Assembly: GCF_030696665.1 (NCBI RefSeq)
Contig: NZ_JAUYRV010000010.1
Coordinates: 56,013 to 120,012, forward strand
Direction of reading: 5' to 3'
DNA length: 64,000 nucleotides
Source: Novosphingobium sp.
Lineage (GTDB): Bacteria > Pseudomonadota > Alphaproteobacteria > Sphingomonadales > Sphingomonadaceae
Shown: positions 43,530-52,334 of the stretch, piece by piece
Layout of the letters: each line of letters starts with the position of its first letter
How positions within the stretch are numbered: position 1 is the stretch's first letter
Translations under genes and position numbers: made by a program
Notes under the pieces: generated by a model
What the model was told of the DNA's origin: nothing
What the model saw: the letters and a program-made list of their open reading frames with translations, nothing else
Database searches by the model: none

Positions 43530-44391
43530 GCCAAAGCGCGCAGGTTTGCGTCCCGCACTCGACCTGAAGACCTTGGCCAACACCGGGCGTCCGCTGGTGC
43601 TGCCCGGCGCGCACGACGCGCTGAGCGCGCGCATGATCGAGGCTGCAGGGTTCTCCGCATATGGCGTGGGCGGCTCCGCCTTGGCGGCGGTCCAGCTGGC
43701 GTTGCCGGATGCGGGCCTGCAAAGCTTTGGTGAATATCGCGATGCGGTGGGTCGCATCATGGAAGGCTCGCAATTGCCGGTCATGGTCGATGGCGAAAAC
43801 GGCTTCGGCGATGCCAAGGCGGTCACGCGCACGGTGCGCAGCTTTGAAAAGCTTGGCGTTGCAGCGATTGCCTTTGAAGATCTCGTGCTGCCGCCCCGGC
43901 TGGACCGCCCGCCCGCCGTTTCGACCCGGGAAGAGATTCAGGGTAAATTGAGGGCCGCACTCGCAGCACGCAGCAGCGACGATTTCCTGATCGTCGGGCG
44001 CAGCGATGCGGCTTATGCGGTCGATCTGGACGAGGCGATTGCGCGGGCGGTGTCCTATCAAGACATCGGCGTAGATGCGGTCATCGTCCCCGGTCTCGCC
44101 AATGCCGACGCCTTCAAGCGCCTGCGCGATGCGGTGCGCGTTCCCATCATGGCGGTCGTCGTGTCCGGCACGCCGTGGTTTGCGCCATCGCTGGACGAGC
44201 TTGCGCAGATCGGGATCGAGGTTGCCATCTACCCCGCCGCAATCCTGTGGCGCGTCGTCATAGCCATGCAACAGGGGCTGGACGCCATTCGCCACGATAA
44301 TGGCGCAGCGCCTGCCGATTTCGATCCCAGGGTCATCGGCCAGTACCTGAAAACCGCCGAATGGACCGAAGTGGACCGCCATTTTGCCTGA
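43516..44391 (+). CDS. isocitrate lyase / PEP mutase superfamily protein
   Basis: A 291-residue TIM-barrel. VMVDGENGFGD provides the metal-binding acids and AIAFEDLVLPPR follows. The gating loop that carries K-x-C-G-H in isocitrate and methylisocitrate lyases is replaced by PPRLDRPPAV. So a classical lyase using that cysteine is unlikely; an oxaloacetase- or mutase-like reaction, or a lyase with different chemistry, fits better. Overlaps the NmrA gene by 14 bases. Confidence 0.8.
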   Translation: MTIAEPKRAGLRPALDLKTLANTGRPLVLPGAHDALSARMIEAAGFSAYGVGGSALAAVQLALPDAGLQSFGEYRDAVGRIMEGSQLPVMVDGENGFGDAKAVTRTVRSFEKLGVAAIAFEDLVLPPRLDRPPAVSTREEIQGKLRAALAARSSDDFLIVGRSDAAYAVDLDEAIARAVSYQDIGVDAVIVPGLANADAFKRLRDAVRVPIMAVVVSGTPWFAPSLDELAQIGIEVAIYPAAILWRVVIAMQQGLDAIRHDNGAAPADFDPRVIGQYLKTAEWTEVDRHFA

Positions 44392-44412
44392 TGATCGCGC
44401 AAGGATTGTCCT

Positions 44413-46020
44413 GTGAACCCAGACTACATCGTAATCGGCGCAGGGTCGGCAGGCTGCGTCCTTGCCAACCGGTTGAGCGGGGCAGGCGGCGGCAAGGTCC
44501 TGCTTCTGGAAGCGGGCGGGACGACCCGCAGCATTTTGTACCGGATGCCGCTGGCTGCAACGAAATTGTGGTTCAACCCGAAGACCAGTTGGGGCTTGTG
44601 GAGCGAACCCGAGCCCGGTCTGGACGGACGCAAGATCCCCGTCCCGCGCGGCAAGGGGCTGGGTGGCAGCTCTGCGATCAACGGCACGATCTACAATCGC
44701 GGTAGCCCGCACGATTACGATCAATGGCGCGACCTTGGCCTTGAAGGCTGGGACTACGCTGCCTTGCTGCCCTATTTCAAGAAGATCGAAAACCATTGGC
44801 GCGGCGTCGATGCCGTCCATGGCGGCAGTGGCGAAGTAGCCGTCTCCCCGGTCGCCAGCCGCAGCCCCTTCACCCCGGTCTTTCTGGAAACCGCCCGGCA
44901 GATGGGCTGGCCGGTTACCGAAGACTTTCTTGCGAATGATGGCGAAGGCGTTGGCCTGTCGGACCTGAACGTGGATCGTCGCGGCCGCCGGGTGAGCGCC
45001 GCCGATGCTTTCCTGCGGCCCATTTCCAGCCGGCCGACCCTGACGATTGAAACCAGCGCGCAGGTCCAACGGATCATCGTCGAAAACGGCCGCGCTACGG
45101 GCGTGGAATATCTCCGCAACGGCCAGCGCAAGCGGGTTCACGCCGGGCGCGAGGTTATCCTTGCGGCAGGCGCGATCGCATCACCCCAGATCCTGCTGCT
45201 TTCGGGGATCGGTCCGGCAGACGAGCTGCGCGCAATCGGCATCGAACCGGTGCTGGACCTGGCTAGCGTCGGCCGTAATCTCAACGATCAACCCGGCGGT
45301 AGTTTTGAATTCACCGTGAAACAGCCGCTCAGCTTTGTCCGCAATCTTCGCGCCGATCGGTTCGGACTTTCGCTAGTGCAATGGGCACTGGGGTTGGGCG
45401 GTATTGCTGCAGGGCCACCGATTGTGGCTATGGGTTCGGTCAGGACCAACACTACGGATCGGTCGCCGGACCTGCGCTTGAATCTCGCGGCTGCAACCAT
45501 GCTTTCGAAAGTCTGGTATCCCGGCATCACCAAACCCGGTCCGCACAAGCTGATGATGAGTTTCGGGCTGGCGCACCCGGAAAGCCGTGGCAGCGTCACG
45601 CTGGCGTCGGCCGATCCCGCCGCGCCGCCGCGCATCTGCTACAACTTGCTCACCGCCCCGAACGACATGGCGCGGATGAAGGCCTATTACCGCCTGCTCA
45701 CCGGCATGATCAAGCAGCCCGCCTTTGCCGATGTAGCGGGGGAAATCACGCGTCCCGCCACTGCCCCGGCCGACGATGCGGCGCTGGAGACTTATCTGAA
45801 ATCAGTCGCTGGAACCACGTCTCACCCGATGGGCTCGTGCAAGATGGGCATCGATGCCGCGGCTGTCGTCGATGGCGAATGCAAGGTGCGCGGCATTGCA
45901 AATCTGCGCGTGGTCGATGCTTCGATCTTCCCGACACAGATTTCGGGCAATCCCCATGCAGCGATCATGGCAGTGGGCGACAAGGTTTCGGACATGATCC
46001 TTGGGCGCGCGGCCTTGTAG
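44413..46020 (+). CDS. GMC family FAD oxidoreductase (module A)
   Basis: A 535-residue glucose-methanol-choline oxidoreductase, GTG start. The dinucleotide motif is GAGSAG (9-14), followed by RGKGLGGSSAING, LSGIGPADEL, and the active-site HPMGSCKMG and NPHAAIMAVG (His/His pair). GMC enzymes oxidise alcohols to aldehydes; Sphingobium uses such enzymes (PhcC, PhcD) on the side chain of lignin dimers. No signal peptide. Last enzyme before the TetR gene of this operon. Confidence 0.9.
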   Translation: MNPDYIVIGAGSAGCVLANRLSGAGGGKVLLLEAGGTTRSILYRMPLAATKLWFNPKTSWGLWSEPEPGLDGRKIPVPRGKGLGGSSAINGTIYNRGSPHDYDQWRDLGLEGWDYAALLPYFKKIENHWRGVDAVHGGSGEVAVSPVASRSPFTPVFLETARQMGWPVTEDFLANDGEGVGLSDLNVDRRGRRVSAADAFLRPISSRPTLTIETSAQVQRIIVENGRATGVEYLRNGQRKRVHAGREVILAAGAIASPQILLLSGIGPADELRAIGIEPVLDLASVGRNLNDQPGGSFEFTVKQPLSFVRNLRADRFGLSLVQWALGLGGIAAGPPIVAMGSVRTNTTDRSPDLRLNLAAATMLSKVWYPGITKPGPHKLMMSFGLAHPESRGSVTLASADPAAPPRICYNLLTAPNDMARMKAYYRLLTGMIKQPAFADVAGEITRPATAPADDAALETYLKSVAGTTSHPMGSCKMGIDAAAVVDGECKVRGIANLRVVDASIFPTQISGNPHAAIMAVGDKVSDMILGRAAL

Positions 46021-46064
46021 TGAACGACATTGCGTTAGATCGCGAGCCGGTGGATAGGGCGCCG

Positions 46065-46625
46065 ATGGAGAAAAAGCCGACCCTCGATACTGCCGCCATT
46101 CGCGAGGCAGGCCTTGCCATCCTTCAGGCGGAGGGCTTCGAAACCCTGAGCCTGCGCAAGATTGCCGATGTGTTCGGCGTGCAGACTCCAGCGCTCTACT
46201 GGTACGTGAAAAACCGCGCGGAGCTCTATGGCCTCATGGCGGAAGCCTTGCTGCGCGAAGTTCTGGCCGAGGTCGACTTCACCCTGCAGGGCCGCGAATG
46301 GCTGGTTGATCTTGGCAGGGCGTTGCGCCGAAGCCACCTGCAAAGGCGCGATTCTGCACGTCTGATCGCCTATGTCGCGCCGACCGAGGCAATGGCAAAC
46401 GAACTGGCCGAACTGATCGACGCGCATCTGGTGGCAGGCGGCATGACGGCGGCCGAGGCCCGCCTGGCCCAATCGACGATCAATTCCTTTACGCTGGGCT
46501 GGTCGTTGTTCGAGGGCAACCGTCGGCTCGACACGATCATGGTCGGCAGCGCAGATCCCGAACTGGCGTTCGATTCTGCGCTCAATGCAGTGGCGCGGGG
46601 TCTGTCGAATATCCGGACCGCTTAG
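46065..46625 (+). CDS. TetR family transcriptional regulator
   Basis: A 186-residue regulator (IREAGLAILQAEGFETLSLRKIADVFGVQTPALYWYVKNRAELY) with a C-terminal domain resembling that of the TetR at 30300. It may start earlier at GTG 46020, which overlaps the GMC stop. Encoded at the end of the 36.5-46.6 kb operon, suggesting feedback control of that operon. No operator pair seen. Confidence 0.87.
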   Translation: MEKKPTLDTAAIREAGLAILQAEGFETLSLRKIADVFGVQTPALYWYVKNRAELYGLMAEALLREVLAEVDFTLQGREWLVDLGRALRRSHLQRRDSARLIAYVAPTEAMANELAELIDAHLVAGGMTAAEARLAQSTINSFTLGWSLFEGNRRLDTIMVGSADPELAFDSALNAVARGLSNIRTA

Positions 46626-46628
46626 CCA

Positions 46629-47360
46629 TTACAGGAAATTGTTGGGCCAGATCATGGTCCGCCACATGTGCGCGACCGGCGATCCGTCGAACCCCAGTCC
46701 CTCGTCCGGCTCGCGGAAATTCCGTCCGATGATGTCTGTGAAGATTTCCGGATCGACCGGCGGCAGATCGTCGAAGAAATAGATGTCGTACTTGGTGACC
46801 AGACGCGCTGACATGTACCAGCGGTGATTGCGGGCAAATTGCGCGTCCCGACGAATATATTCGGGCGGCTGGTAATCGGGTCCGAAGAAGCTGTCATAGC
46901 TTGCAGGATAGGCATAATCTGCCTCTGCATCCGCGAAATAGCGCAGGCATTGGTGGTATTTTACCGCAAATGCGACTTCCTCGTCGACATAAGGGGCAAT
47001 CATCTGTGCACCCCAATAGCCGTGATCCGATCGGATCAGGCAGCCATTGGACATATCGTGGAGCAGGACCGCCAACACGATCTTTTCGTCCATGCCGGCC
47101 GCCAGTGCGCGTTCCGCGCTGGTCAGCAAGTGCCGGATCGTGATGTCGTTAAAGCGAAAGCGGAAGAAATCGAGCAGGCGCGGCTTGTCCGGCATTCGGG
47201 GAAGTGCCGGGTTGTCGCCCATCATGAACACCGTCTTGGGGTTCAGGCGCCGCAGCATTTCCGGCTCGGGATCGCTTTCGCCAAGCCCGATCCGGCCCAC
47301 CGGCGCGTTCAGGATCATCCGTTCACGGCCCGCCTGCGGAAGCGGTTTTTCTTCATGCAT
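46629..47360 (-). CDS. HD-domain protein, unknown function
   Basis: A 243-residue protein with a probable HD metal site: a helix with RHLLTSAERAL, then VLAVLLHDMSNG (His-Asp), SDHGYWGAQM and AVKYHQCLRYF. HD-fold proteins are phosphohydrolases, but the PhnZ/MIOX branch are diiron oxygenases that cut C-C or C-P bonds. I cannot choose. ATG 47360 overlaps the transporter stop by 8 bases, so it is coupled to a substrate carrier. Confidence 0.65.
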   Translation of the reverse strand: MHEEKPLPQAGRERMILNAPVGRIGLGESDPEPEMLRRLNPKTVFMMGDNPALPRMPDKPRLLDFFRFRFNDITIRHLLTSAERALAAGMDEKIVLAVLLHDMSNGCLIRSDHGYWGAQMIAPYVDEEVAFAVKYHQCLRYFADAEADYAYPASYDSFFGPDYQPPEYIRRDAQFARNHRWYMSARLVTKYDIYFFDDLPPVDPEIFTDIIGRNFREPDEGLGFDGSPVAHMWRTMIWPNNFL

Positions 47361-48321
47361 CCGGGGATACTCCTGCGGCAAAGCGGCGGGCGATGGCGGA
47401 ACACACCATCAACTGCATCTGGTGAAAGATCATGATCGGCAGAAGTATCAGGCCGAGGTCGGGTCCGCTGAACAGTACCCGCGCCATCGGCACGCCTTGC
47501 ACCAGCGACTTCTTGGTACCGCAAAACACAATGGCAATGCGGTCCTCGCGGTTGAATCCAAGCGCCCGGGCCAGACCATAGGTAAACGACAAGGCTACGG
47601 TCAGGATAACGGCACAAAGCGCGCCCAGCTTGAGCAGGTCGCCCAGTGGCAGTCGGTGCCAGATGCCTTCCAGCACGGCCGCCGAAAACGCGGCGTAGAC
47701 TGCGACCAGGATCGTGCCGCGATCGGTCAGCGCGATGAGTGCCTTGTGGCGCGCCACCCAGTCCGCAATCCACGGACGCGCAAGATGTCCGGCGATGAAC
47801 GGAACGAAGATTTCAAGCGCGATCTTGCCCACTGCGGATGGGGATACCTGCCCGCCGTTAACGCCCGCCAGCAAGCTGAAGATCGCCGGCGCAAGGAAAA
47901 TGCCCAGAAGCTGCGATACCGATGCTGCAGCAACCGCAGCCGCCACGTTGCCACGCGCGATCGAGGTCAGCGCGATCGACGACTGCACGGTCGATGGAAG
48001 TGCAGCGAGGAAGAAAATACCGGTCCACAAAGCTGGTGAGAACGCGCCTGCCAGTGCCTTTGACAATGCCAGCGCAAGCAGCGGGAACAGCACGAACGTG
48101 CTCGCCAGGATCACCAGATGCAGGCGCCAGTGCGCGATGCCCTCGGCGATCGAGGCACGCGACAATTTTGCTCCGACGAAAAAGAAGAGCATCACGACCA
48201 TTGCGATCGAAAGCGCGGCCACCCCTTGCGCGGCAAGGCCGGTCGCCGGCAGTACCGTTGCCAAGATGACGGCGGCGACGAGCGCAACGATAAACGGATC
48301 GGGCAAAAGCCGTCGAAGCAT
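47353..48321 (-). CDS. bile acid:sodium symporter (BASS) family protein
   Basis: A 322-residue ten-helix carrier of the SLC10A7/YfeH-like branch, with FFFVGAKLSRASI, ALPSTVQSSIALTSIARGNVAAA and CGTKKSLVQGVPMARVLF (the conserved GxxKS/GxP region). BASS carriers take up organic anions with Na+. Divergent from the Lrp gene and upstream of the HD gene. Confidence 0.87.
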   Translation of the reverse strand: MLRRLLPDPFIVALVAAVILATVLPATGLAAQGVAALSIAMVVMLFFFVGAKLSRASIAEGIAHWRLHLVILASTFVLFPLLALALSKALAGAFSPALWTGIFFLAALPSTVQSSIALTSIARGNVAAAVAAASVSQLLGIFLAPAIFSLLAGVNGGQVSPSAVGKIALEIFVPFIAGHLARPWIADWVARHKALIALTDRGTILVAVYAAFSAAVLEGIWHRLPLGDLLKLGALCAVILTVALSFTYGLARALGFNREDRIAIVFCGTKKSLVQGVPMARVLFSGPDLGLILLPIMIFHQMQLMVCSAIARRFAAGVSPDA

Positions 48322-48668
48322 GCAGAACTCCAGAACCAGTCGATGCTTGATTTATCAGGAATTCATGGGCATTTCTGACCTTATATGACGCCAAAATCGT
48401 CGAATAAGGTCACATCGCGTCCAGATCAGCCGGATCGCGCTGAAATGATGCTTCGGCAATCGCGTCTTGCCTGCCACGGCACAAATCGATGGTCCCGGTG
48501 TCCACCATCGTCAGATCCCTGCCTCTACGATCATGCGCGCCGCCCACACTTCCCTATTATCGTTCGCACCAGATCACCCGCTTACGCCAACGATTTCCTG
48601 CCGTTTCGGTCGAATATATCGTATAAGTCGTCATCACGTGACTGCCTGTAGTGAAGGATTGCGACTTC
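48322..48668. other. divergent promoter region between BASS carrier and Lrp regulator
   Basis: 347 bases without a convincing gene. There are AT-rich stretches at 48370-48415 and 48605-48630 (ATATATCGTATAAG) that could bind an Lrp-type regulator. No RNA gene seen. Confidence 0.4.
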
Positions 48669-49133
48669 ATGACCTTTTCGAATTCAGACAAGAAAATCCT
48701 CAGCATCCTTCAGGCCGACGGTCGAATGCCGAATGTGGCCCTTGCCGAGCAGATCGGCATGTCGCCCAGTCCGTGCTTGCGTCGCCTCAAGCAACTGGAG
48801 GACAGTGGCGTCATTGCCCGATATGCAGCAATCCTGGATCGCGAGAAACTGGGTCTTGGCATCATGGCTTTTGTCGAGGTCAAGGTCCCCCAGATCAACG
48901 AAGCGTCGATTGTCGATCTGTTCAAGGATGCGGTGCGGCGCGAACCGTCGATCATCGGATGCTATCTTACAGCGGGACAGTTCGATTTCCTGTTGACCGT
49001 GGTGGCGCAGGACATGACGGCTTATTCTGCGCTCGCCCAGAACGTATTGCTGCGCCTTCCGGGGGTGCAGGATATGCGATCCAGTTTCGTACTCGAAGCA
49101 ATCAAGGACACTACCAGTTTGCCAATTTCCTGA
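48669..49133 (+). CDS. Lrp/AsnC family transcriptional regulator
   Basis: A 154-residue regulator: AsnC-type HTH (DKKILSILQADGRMPNVALAEQIGMSPSPCLRRLKQLE) and a RAM sensor domain (FVEVKV...VAQDMTAYSAL). ATG 48669 is preferred over GTG 48651. Probably controls the divergent BASS-HD pair and perhaps the TonB receptor downstream. Confidence 0.88.
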   Translation: MTFSNSDKKILSILQADGRMPNVALAEQIGMSPSPCLRRLKQLEDSGVIARYAAILDREKLGLGIMAFVEVKVPQINEASIVDLFKDAVRREPSIIGCYLTAGQFDFLLTVVAQDMTAYSALAQNVLLRLPGVQDMRSSFVLEAIKDTTSLPIS

Positions 49134-49320
49134 AGGCTGCTGCCAGCCGGTCACATTCAGAAATGCTGCGGGTCATTTTCTCACAATTGTTACCTTTTCC
49201 GCGTAAATCTGTGCGTATTTAGGTTGGAAATGACCTGGGTCGTATGTTATACATCATAACCAGAGCATGCCGGTGCGTGGCGCCGAAAAAATGCTCGGTA
49301 AAACAGGGAGGGATGTGGAT

Positions 49321-51828
49321 ATGCCAAGCTACAGGTCGAGGAATCTCACGCGTGCCGCTTTGAGCGCGGGTCTTTCAATCGTTGCGCTCTCGACATCGGC
49401 GTTTGCGCAAGATGCTGCGCAGCAAATGTCTGCAGAAGATACACAGGGCGTAGCCGAAATCGTGGTTACGGCGCAGTTTCGCGAGCAAAAGCTCCAGGAC
49501 ACACCGATCGCGATTACCGCAGTCGATGCCGAGATGCTTGAAGCGCGCAGCCAGTCGAGCCTGACCGAAGTTGCCAACCAGGCACCGAGCGTTGTGCTGC
49601 GTCCGACGACCGCTGCTTTTGGTCCATCGATCTCGGCGACGATCCGCGGCATGGGGCAGATCGATTTCAACCCCGCGCTCGAGCCGGGCGTCGGCCTTTA
49701 TATCGATGACGTCTATTATCCGCGCCTGACCGGTGCGAACTTCGACCTGCTTGACGTCGAGCGCATCGAAGTGTTGCGCGGGCCGCAGGGTACGCTGACC
49801 GGCCGCAATTCCGAAGGCGGAGCGATCAGGTTCATCTCGCGTCGTCCCACCGGTGAAGGCGGCGGCTATGTCTCGGCGACATACGGCAGCCGCAACCGCA
49901 TTAACCTGCGTGCAAGCGCGGATTTCAAGCTCGCCGAGGGTCTGTTCGGTCGCTTGTCCGGCACATTCGCCGACCAGGAAGGCTACGTAAAGAACATCGA
50001 TTACGGTTGCGCCAACCCGACCAGCGGCGTCCCGACGCGTGCCGGCGGAACCAATTGCGTCGTCAGCAAGCAGGGCGATGTCGGCTACAAGGCGTTGCGC
50101 GGCCTCTTGCGCTACAATCCGTCCGATGCGGTCGATATCATGGTCAGCGGTGACTATAACCGCGATAGCCGCAACAATTCGGCCGAAGTGCTGCTGTATG
50201 GTGATAACAGCAATCCCAACGTGCAGACCAGCAACGGGGTGCCGTACGACTCACGCTTCATCTGCGGCAACTTCTGCAACTATGCCACGACCGGTTCGAC
50301 GGCCGGGACGTTCGTTGCCGGTGCCATTCCGCCGCTGCAGGGCCTGCCCCTGCCGGCAGTCAGCAGCGACGGCCGGACGGAATACAAAGGCTGGGGCTTT
50401 GCTCTTAACGCCGACTTCAAGCTGAACGACGATCTGCAAGTCCAGTCGATCACCGCCTATCGTGAATTCGACACGAGCTTCAGTTCGGATACCGATCTGT
50501 CGCCTGCCAACGTCGGTTTCGGAATCAGTGAACTCGACAGCTGGTTCGCCAGCCAGGAACTGCGCCTCAATGCCAAGATCGGCACGATCGCAGACCTGAC
50601 ATTGGGTGGCTACATCTCGGATGAAAAGACGACGTATTATACGTTGCAGGACATTCGCTATGTCGCGATCGCCTTGCCGACCGGCCCGCTGCCGCTGTTC
50701 CCGCTGCAGTTTATCGGCAACGACCCGGTCCGCTCGAAGTCAAAGGCTGCGTTCGCAACCGCGATCATTCACCCGACCGAGGCGCTCACGCTCACGCTGG
50801 GCGGTCGCTATACGCATGAATCCAAGGATTATACGTTCTTCCGCTTCAATCTGGATGGCAAGACGATCAACGGGTTCCTCGATCCGGTCGGGGCGGCCAA
50901 TGGTATCGGTTATTCCGGTCCTAACGGAACGGCCTTGTCTGGTCGCACGGGCAGCTATTCGGGCAACAGGTTCGATTATCGCGCCAGCGTCGACTACCGC
51001 TTCTCGCCGCAAATTCTGGCCTATGGCACGGTATCGACCGGCTTCAAGGGTGGCGGCATCGCGCCGCGCCCCTTCAACGCCGCTCAGGCAGTGCCGTTCG
51101 GCCCGGAAAAGCTTACCGCGTTTGAACTTGGCCTCAAGACCGATCTCCTCGATCGCAAGGTCCGCTTCAACGTTTCGGCTTACTTCAACAAGTTCAAGGA
51201 TGCGCAGCTGACCTTGCTCTCCTGCCCGCAGTTTGGTGGTCCCGGCCCCTGCGCTGTGCCGCAGAATGCTGGCGATGCCGACGTCAAGGGCATCGAGTTC
51301 GAACTCGCCATCCGTCCTGTCGAAGGGTTGCAGATCGATGCATCGGCCTCGTTCCTGGACTGGAAGTGGAAGTGCGTCGTACCGGCAGTCGTGAACCCGG
51401 CAGGCGCAACCACGGGCTGTTCGTCCGATCCGGCGCTCGTCAGCCAGCTTGTCGCGCCGCCGCGTGGTGTATCGAAATCGCAGTGGAGCATCGGTGCGCA
51501 GTATGAGGCGCAACTCGGCTCTGCAGGTTCACTCACGCCGCGCATCGACGTGTCGCGCCAGGGAGCGATCGCCGGAACGGCAACGATACCAGCGGCAGGT
51601 TCGCCATCGGCGCTGTTCTCGACTGCCGAGGCCTATACGCTCACCAATGCGCGCTTGACCTGGCGCAATGCCGACAGGGACATCGACATCTCGCTCGAAG
51701 TCACCAACCTGTTCAACGAATACTACTTCCTATCCAAGTTCGACCTGTCCGGTGCAGGAGCCGGCGTTATTTCAGGTCTGCCTGGAAGGCCGCGTGAGTG
51801 GGCGGTCTCGGTCAAGAAGAAGTTCTGA
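49321..51828 (+). CDS. TonB-dependent outer-membrane receptor
   Basis: An 835-residue receptor: signal peptide ending SAFAQ, TonB box-like EIVVTAQ, plug domain (DTPIAITAVDAEML ... LRGPQGTLTGRNSEGG) and a 22-strand barrel ending in a terminal Phe (EWAVSVKKKF). GGAGGGATGTGGAT precedes ATG 49321. Sphingomonads use many such receptors for hydrophobic or aromatic substrates as well as iron; its place amid catabolic genes favours substrate uptake. Confidence 0.92.
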   Translation: MPSYRSRNLTRAALSAGLSIVALSTSAFAQDAAQQMSAEDTQGVAEIVVTAQFREQKLQDTPIAITAVDAEMLEARSQSSLTEVANQAPSVVLRPTTAAFGPSISATIRGMGQIDFNPALEPGVGLYIDDVYYPRLTGANFDLLDVERIEVLRGPQGTLTGRNSEGGAIRFISRRPTGEGGGYVSATYGSRNRINLRASADFKLAEGLFGRLSGTFADQEGYVKNIDYGCANPTSGVPTRAGGTNCVVSKQGDVGYKALRGLLRYNPSDAVDIMVSGDYNRDSRNNSAEVLLYGDNSNPNVQTSNGVPYDSRFICGNFCNYATTGSTAGTFVAGAIPPLQGLPLPAVSSDGRTEYKGWGFALNADFKLNDDLQVQSITAYREFDTSFSSDTDLSPANVGFGISELDSWFASQELRLNAKIGTIADLTLGGYISDEKTTYYTLQDIRYVAIALPTGPLPLFPLQFIGNDPVRSKSKAAFATAIIHPTEALTLTLGGRYTHESKDYTFFRFNLDGKTINGFLDPVGAANGIGYSGPNGTALSGRTGSYSGNRFDYRASVDYRFSPQILAYGTVSTGFKGGGIAPRPFNAAQAVPFGPEKLTAFELGLKTDLLDRKVRFNVSAYFNKFKDAQLTLLSCPQFGGPGPCAVPQNAGDADVKGIEFELAIRPVEGLQIDASASFLDWKWKCVVPAVVNPAGATTGCSSDPALVSQLVAPPRGVSKSQWSIGAQYEAQLGSAGSLTPRIDVSRQGAIAGTATIPAAGSPSALFSTAEAYTLTNARLTWRNADRDIDISLEVTNLFNEYYFLSKFDLSGAGAGVISGLPGRPREWAVSVKKKF

Positions 51829-51886
51829 TGTGAAGGGCGGGGGCGCCAATGCGCTCCCGCCCGACTTTTCTCGAAATGCACTCGAT

Positions 51887-52330
51887 ATGGCGTCGATAGA
51901 CGAATGGACGAGCGTACGACCGGCCGGATTGAAAAATCACCTGGTGCTGCAGCTGGGCATTGCCGGTGCAACCTTGACAGCGCGATTGCAAAAGCAGCTT
52001 GCCGCACACCGGCTTACCCCGCGTGAGGCGATTGTGCTTTGGCTGGTCGATAGCCATCCCGGCGCAACGCAAGCGGAACTGGCTGCCTCGCTTGGCATCA
52101 CTCCAGCAACGTTAAGCCAGTGTGCCAAGCGCCTGATCGCCCTGCGCTGGCTCGAACCGGTATTTGCCGTGGACGACAAACGCCGTCGGGGTATTTACCT
52201 TACTGCTGCCGGAGGAGTGGTCCTGAGCAAGGCCCTTACCGTGATTGACGCGCACGAAGCCGCAGTCCGGGCGCAACTTGGTGCCAGTTCAAGCCTGTTG
52301 ATTTTGGACGGCTTGGCCTGTCTGCGCTGA
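51887..52330 (+). CDS. MarR family transcriptional regulator
   Basis: A 147-residue winged-helix protein. HRLTPREAIVLWLVDSHPGATQAELAASLGITPATLSQCAKRL is a MarR-type DNA-binding domain, followed by the wing DDKRRRGIYLTAAGG. MarR proteins often sense phenolics. It lies 58 bases after the TonB receptor gene and may be cotranscribed with it. Confidence 0.8.
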   Translation: MASIDEWTSVRPAGLKNHLVLQLGIAGATLTARLQKQLAAHRLTPREAIVLWLVDSHPGATQAELAASLGITPATLSQCAKRLIALRWLEPVFAVDDKRRRGIYLTAAGGVVLSKALTVIDAHEAAVRAQLGASSSLLILDGLACLR

Positions 52331-52334
52331 AATC

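Noticed and set aside
43456..45141. 561-codon minus-strand frame
   Set aside because: Antisense to the PEP-mutase-like and GMC genes; no recognisable domain.
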